This document shows, piece after piece, positions 5,629-7,601 of a DNA stretch of 7,601 nt (the stretch's first letter is position 1; each line of letters begins with the position of its first letter). Under the pieces are notes generated by a model. That model made no database searches and had not been told where the DNA came from. It saw only the letters and a program-made list of their open reading frames with translations. Source of the stretch: Oscillospiraceae bacterium (GTDB lineage: Bacteria; Bacillota; Clostridia; Oscillospirales; Oscillospiraceae); contig JAHHSH010000073.1 in the NCBI GenBank assembly GCA_020025345.1, forward strand, positions 1 to 7,601, written 5' to 3'. Both the position numbers and the translations under genes were made by a program.

Positions 5629-6321
5629 ATGTTTAGAGGTAAGAAGTATCAAGAGAGCGCAAAGCAGATCGATAAGGCTATGCTGTATGACCCCCAGGAG
5701 GGCATGGAGCTGATCTGCAAGACTGCATCCGCTAAGTTCGACGAGACCGTTGAGCTGCACGTCAAGTTGGGCGTTGACTCCCGCCACGCTGACCAGCAGG
5801 TCCGCGGCGCTATTGTTCTGCCCCACGGTACCGGTAAGACCGCTCGCGTGCTGGTCTTCGCTAAGGGTGACAAGGCTGACGCTGCCCGTGAGGCCGGCGC
5901 AGATTATGTAGGCGATATGGACCTGGTGGAGAAGATCCAGAAGGAAAACTGGTTTGACTTCGACGTGGTTGTCGCTTCCCCCGACATGATGGGTGTTGTC
6001 GGTCGTCTGGGTAAGGTTCTGGGCCCCAAGGGTCTGATGCCCTCCCCCAAGGCTGGCACTGTGACTCCCGACGTGGCTAAGGCTGTGAAGGAAGTTAAGG
6101 CTGGTAAGGTTGAGTATCGTCTGGACAAGACCAATATCATCCACTGCCCCATCGGTAAGGTTTCCTTCGGCCCCGAGAAGCTGTTTGAGAACTACACCGC
6201 TCTGGTCGGCGCTATCCTCAAGGCTAAGCCCGCTGCCGCTAAGGGTCAGTATATCAAGTCCTGCGTGGCTGCTTCCACCATGGGCCCCGGCGTGAAGATG
6301 AACGCCAACAAGCAGATCTAA
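5629..6321 (+). CDS. rplA: Ribosomal protein L1 (uL1)
   Basis: L1 is the protein of the mobile L1 stalk, which helps release deacylated tRNA from the E site. In many bacteria it also represses its own mRNA. The 230-residue protein matches family length. Domain I has the RNA-contact segment AKFDETVELHVKLGVDSRHA (35-54) and, after the inserted domain II, TMGPGVKMN (217-225). Domain II includes GRLGKVLGPKGLMPSPKAGT (125-144), a family signature. The ATG is preceded by AGGAGG (5613-5618), which overlaps the last base of the rplK stop. No terminator separates rplA from the L10 leader, so read-through into rplJ is likely in addition to the rplJ promoter. Confidence 0.98.
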   Translation: MFRGKKYQESAKQIDKAMLYDPQEGMELICKTASAKFDETVELHVKLGVDSRHADQQVRGAIVLPHGTGKTARVLVFAKGDKADAAREAGADYVGDMDLVEKIQKENWFDFDVVVASPDMMGVVGRLGKVLGPKGLMPSPKAGTVTPDVAKAVKEVKAGKVEYRLDKTNIIHCPIGKVSFGPEKLFENYTALVGAILKAKPAAAKGQYIKSCVAASTMGPGVKMNANKQI

Positions 6322-6359
6322 AAGATCGAAAAAAGTTTCCTTGAACGTATATCTGGGGC

Positions 6360-6388
6360 TTGACAAGCTGTCAAACCTTCGATATAAT
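6360..6388 (+). promoter_or_regulatory. Perfect-consensus sigma-A promoter for rplJ-rplL
   Basis: TTGACA (6360-6365) and TATAAT (6383-6388) are exactly 17 bases apart, an ideal match. The expected start, near 6395, is right at the beginning of the L10 leader. The -35 is the left arm of a perfect dyad, TTGACA-AGC-TGTCAA (6360-6374), which may be an operator or chance. Confidence 0.93.
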
Positions 6389-6394
6389 ACCAGA

Positions 6395-6466
6395 TGCGTT
6401 CCAAAGACAGCAGGTGGCGCAAGCCGTAAGTCCTGCCGAGGATGGCAAATCGTTATGATTGCTTAC
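6395..6466 (+). promoter_or_regulatory. L10 ribosomal protein leader (autoregulatory RNA)
   Basis: The segment CCAAAGACAGCAGG (6401-6414) and the downstream CCTGCCGAGGATGG (6432-6445) are the conserved landmarks of the L10 leader found before rplJ in Bacillota. GCAGG (6410-6414) pairs with CCTGC (6432-6436). TCC (6400-6402) can pair with GGA (6440-6442) to close the L10-binding region. The segment GGATGG (6440-6445), with AG before it, can instead pair with CCGTCC (6468-6473), the left arm of the following terminator. L10-L12 binding should favour the first fold and so termination; free RNA should favour read-through. The family is known; the exact pairings are read from this sequence. Confidence 0.88.
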
Positions 6467-6502
6467 ACCGTCCTTGTGTCTTTCGGCATAAGGACGGTTT
6501 TT
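6467..6502 (+). terminator. Attenuator terminator of the L10 leader
   Basis: ACCGTCCTT (6467-6475) pairs with AAGGACGGT (6490-6498). The stem can extend by about three to five pairs, including G-U, to a small TTTC loop, and a TTTTT run ends at 6502. It lies between the L10 leader and rplJ, so it acts as a conditional terminator for rplJ-rplL and not as a gene end. Confidence 0.92.
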
Positions 6503-6548
6503 CCATTTTGAACGCACCTACAATTCTAACGGAGGTGAAATCAAAGAA

Positions 6549-7073
6549 ATGCCCAACGCAAAAGTTTTGTCTGAAAAGCAGGCAATCGTGGCAGCGCTGA
6601 CCGATAAGCTGCAGAATGCAGCCGCTGGTCTGATTGTTGATTACAAGGGTATCACTGTGGCAGAGGATACTGCTCTGCGCGCTGAGTGCCGCGAGAACAA
6701 CGTCGAGTACGCTGTTGTGAAGAACACCCTGCTGCGCTTCGCATTCAACAACGTGGGCCTGAACGAGCTGGACGATCAGCTCAACGGCACCACCTCTCTG
6801 GCTGTGTGCATGGACGACCCCGTCGCTCCTGCTCGCGTCATTGCTGAGTATGCGAAGAAGCTCAATGGTAAGTTCGAGATCAAGGGCGGTTTCATGGAGG
6901 GTAAGGTTATCTCTCTGGACACCGTCAACGCTCTGGCTTCCATCCCCGCACTGCCCGTGCTGCAGGCTCAGGTTCTGGGTACCATGCTGGCTCCCATTTC
7001 CGGTCTGGCTTGCGTGCTGAAGCAGATCGCCGAGAAGAACGGCGCTCCCGCCGAGGAGGCCGCTGCCGAGTAA
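6549..7073 (+). CDS. rplJ: Ribosomal protein L10 (uL10)
   Basis: L10 anchors the L7/L12 stalk on the ribosome and, in complex with L12, binds its own leader mRNA. The 174-residue protein has the N-terminal rRNA-binding domain with LIVDYKGITVAE (28-39) and the VVKNTLLRFAFNN block (56-68), then FEIKGGFMEGKVIS (109-122). The C-terminal helix (about 134-164) carries the L12 dimer sites, followed by an acidic, alanine-rich tail. Helix length suggests two or three L12 dimers, which cannot be settled by eye. The ATG lies 10 bases after GGAGGTGA (6531-6538). Expression should be set by the upstream promoter, the L10 leader and the attenuator. Confidence 0.98.
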   Translation: MPNAKVLSEKQAIVAALTDKLQNAAAGLIVDYKGITVAEDTALRAECRENNVEYAVVKNTLLRFAFNNVGLNELDDQLNGTTSLAVCMDDPVAPARVIAEYAKKLNGKFEIKGGFMEGKVISLDTVNALASIPALPVLQAQVLGTMLAPISGLACVLKQIAEKNGAPAEEAAAE

Positions 7074-7092
7074 TTTCGGCAACATTTTCCAC

Positions 7093-7142
7093 ACGGATGT
7101 GTATCATCCGTACTTGATCCTATGGGATCGACTATTATTTTT
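7093..7142 (+). promoter_or_regulatory. Paired hairpins in the rplJ-rplL spacer
   Basis: ACGGATG (7093-7099) pairs with CATCCGT (7105-7111). TTGATCC (7114-7120) pairs with GGATCGA (7125-7131) with one G-U pair around a TATG loop. A T-rich run with two interruptions follows (7133-7142), so the second hairpin looks like a weak terminator or an RNA processing or pausing site. L12 is needed in several copies per L10, so differential expression at this point would make sense, but which mechanism applies is not shown by the sequence. Confidence 0.5.
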
Positions 7143-7162
7143 AAAATTAGGAGGCTATTATC

Positions 7163-7534
7163 ATGTCTGAGAAGATTACCGCTATGATTGAAGAGATCAA
7201 GGGTTTGACCGTTCTGGAGCTGTCCGAGCTGGTACACGCTCTGGAGGAAGAGTTCGGCGTTTCCGCCGCTGCTATGGCTGCTCCCGCTGCTGGTGGTGCT
7301 GCTCCCGCTGCTGAGGAGAAGACCGAGTTTGACGTTGTCCTGACCGGCTTCGATGCTGCTGCCAAGATCAAGGTCATCAAGGCTGTCCGTGAGATCATGG
7401 GCCTGGGCCTGGCTGAGGCTAAGGCTGCTGTTGAGGGCGCTCCCACCACCATGAAGGAGGGCGTGTCCAAGGAGGATGCTGAGGCTCTGAAGAAGCAGGT
7501 CGAAGAGGCCGGCGGTAAGGTCGAGCTGAAGTAA
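7163..7534 (+). CDS. rplL: Ribosomal protein L7/L12 (bL12)
   Basis: L12 dimers form the flexible stalk that recruits and activates translational GTPases. The 123-residue protein has an N-terminal dimerisation and L10-binding domain (1-33), an alanine- and glycine-rich hinge (about 34-52), and the globular C-terminal domain (53-123). That domain carries the factor-binding face AAAKIKVIKAVREIMGLGLAEAK (65-87). Where most bacterial L12 proteins read TGLGLKEAK, this one reads MGLGLAEAK, so M79 replaces threonine and A84 replaces a usual lysine; K87 is kept. AGGAGG (7149-7154) lies 8 bases before the ATG. The gene is followed after 26 bases by a strong terminator. Confidence 0.98.
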   Translation: MSEKITAMIEEIKGLTVLELSELVHALEEEFGVSAAAMAAPAAGGAAPAAEEKTEFDVVLTGFDAAAKIKVIKAVREIMGLGLAEAKAAVEGAPTTMKEGVSKEDAEALKKQVEEAGGKVELK

Positions 7535-7560
7535 GTTACTTCCCAAGACTTTAAATGAAG

Positions 7561-7601
7561 AATTCCGAGGAAGGTTCGAGAGAACCAACCTCGGAATTTT
7601 T
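7561..7601 (+). terminator. Intrinsic terminator after rplL
   Basis: A 10-bp stem AATTCCGAGG/CCTCGGAATT (7561-7570 with 7589-7598) continues through an AA/AA internal loop into GGTTC/GAACC (7573-7577 with 7582-7586), capped by a GAGA tetraloop of the GNRA type. A T-run reaches the window edge at 7601. It closes the rplJ-rplL unit; what follows (often rpoB) is outside the window. Confidence 0.93.

Noticed and set aside
6315..6327. Dyad GATCT-AAA-AGATC at the end of rplA as a terminator
   Set aside because: The stem is only 5 bp and is followed by an A-run, not a T-run, on the coding strand; no termination is expected.
5182..6366. 394-codon open frame on the minus strand across rplK and rplA
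   Set aside because: It is the antisense shadow of two certain ribosomal protein genes. Its composition (Leu, His, Ser, Gly, Asp-rich, no domain) follows from their codon bias, and no minus-strand promoter or ribosome binding site was seen.
7114..7141. Promoter for rplL (TTGATC with TATTTT, 16-base spacing)
   Set aside because: The boxes are poor matches and overlap a stable hairpin; the segment is better explained as RNA structure.

Overview
The window is a piece of bacterial chromosome made of core genes. The content and order (rpmG-secE-nusG-rplK-rplA-rplJ-rplL, strong AGGAGG ribosome binding sites, sigma-A type promoters, a 49-residue zinc-ribbon L33 and a short single-membrane-span SecE) point to a Gram-positive Bacillota, most likely class Clostridia and perhaps a gut Oscillospirales member. 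That lineage is inferred from protein style and composition, not from a search. No mobile element, CRISPR array, rRNA or tRNA gene was seen.

Region by region: 1-692 (minus) is the first two thirds of serC (phosphoserine aminotransferase), cut by the window edge. 693-923 is a divergent promoter region. 924-2159 (plus) is a ClC-family anion transporter whose motifs resemble the fluoride/proton antiporter (CLC-F) branch. It ends at a 16-bp bidirectional hairpin terminator (2163-2198) shared with a convergent minus-strand pair: ruvX (3403-3828), followed with a 4-base ATGA overlap by an HI0933/BaiN-like flavoprotein (2204-3406). 3829-4135 is a second divergent promoter region, with one promoter for ruvX and a near-consensus extended -10 promoter for the translation/transcription gene cluster. 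The two promoter cores share a 16-17 base sequence in inverted orientation.

The right half (4136-7534, plus) encodes L33, SecE, NusG, L11, L1, L10 and L7/L12. Control is layered. A structured leader precedes rpmG. Between nusG and rplK lie two simple hairpins and then a branched element that resembles the L1-binding autoregulatory leader. Before rplJ there is a perfect TTGACA-N17-TATAAT promoter, an L10 leader and an attenuator terminator. A competing antiterminator pairing can be read directly from the sequence. Two hairpins separate rplJ from rplL, and a strong terminator closes the cluster at the window end.

Together, L11, L1, L10 and L12 build the two mobile stalks of the large ribosomal subunit, NusG links RNA polymerase to elongation control, and SecE is part of the protein translocon. 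I see no clearly undescribed system. The points most worth a second look are the inverted promoter-core repeat, the palindrome over the serC -10 box, the dyad over the rplJ -35 box, the nusG-rplK leader, the ClC transporter without a visible fluoride riboswitch, and the L12 factor-binding loop substitutions.
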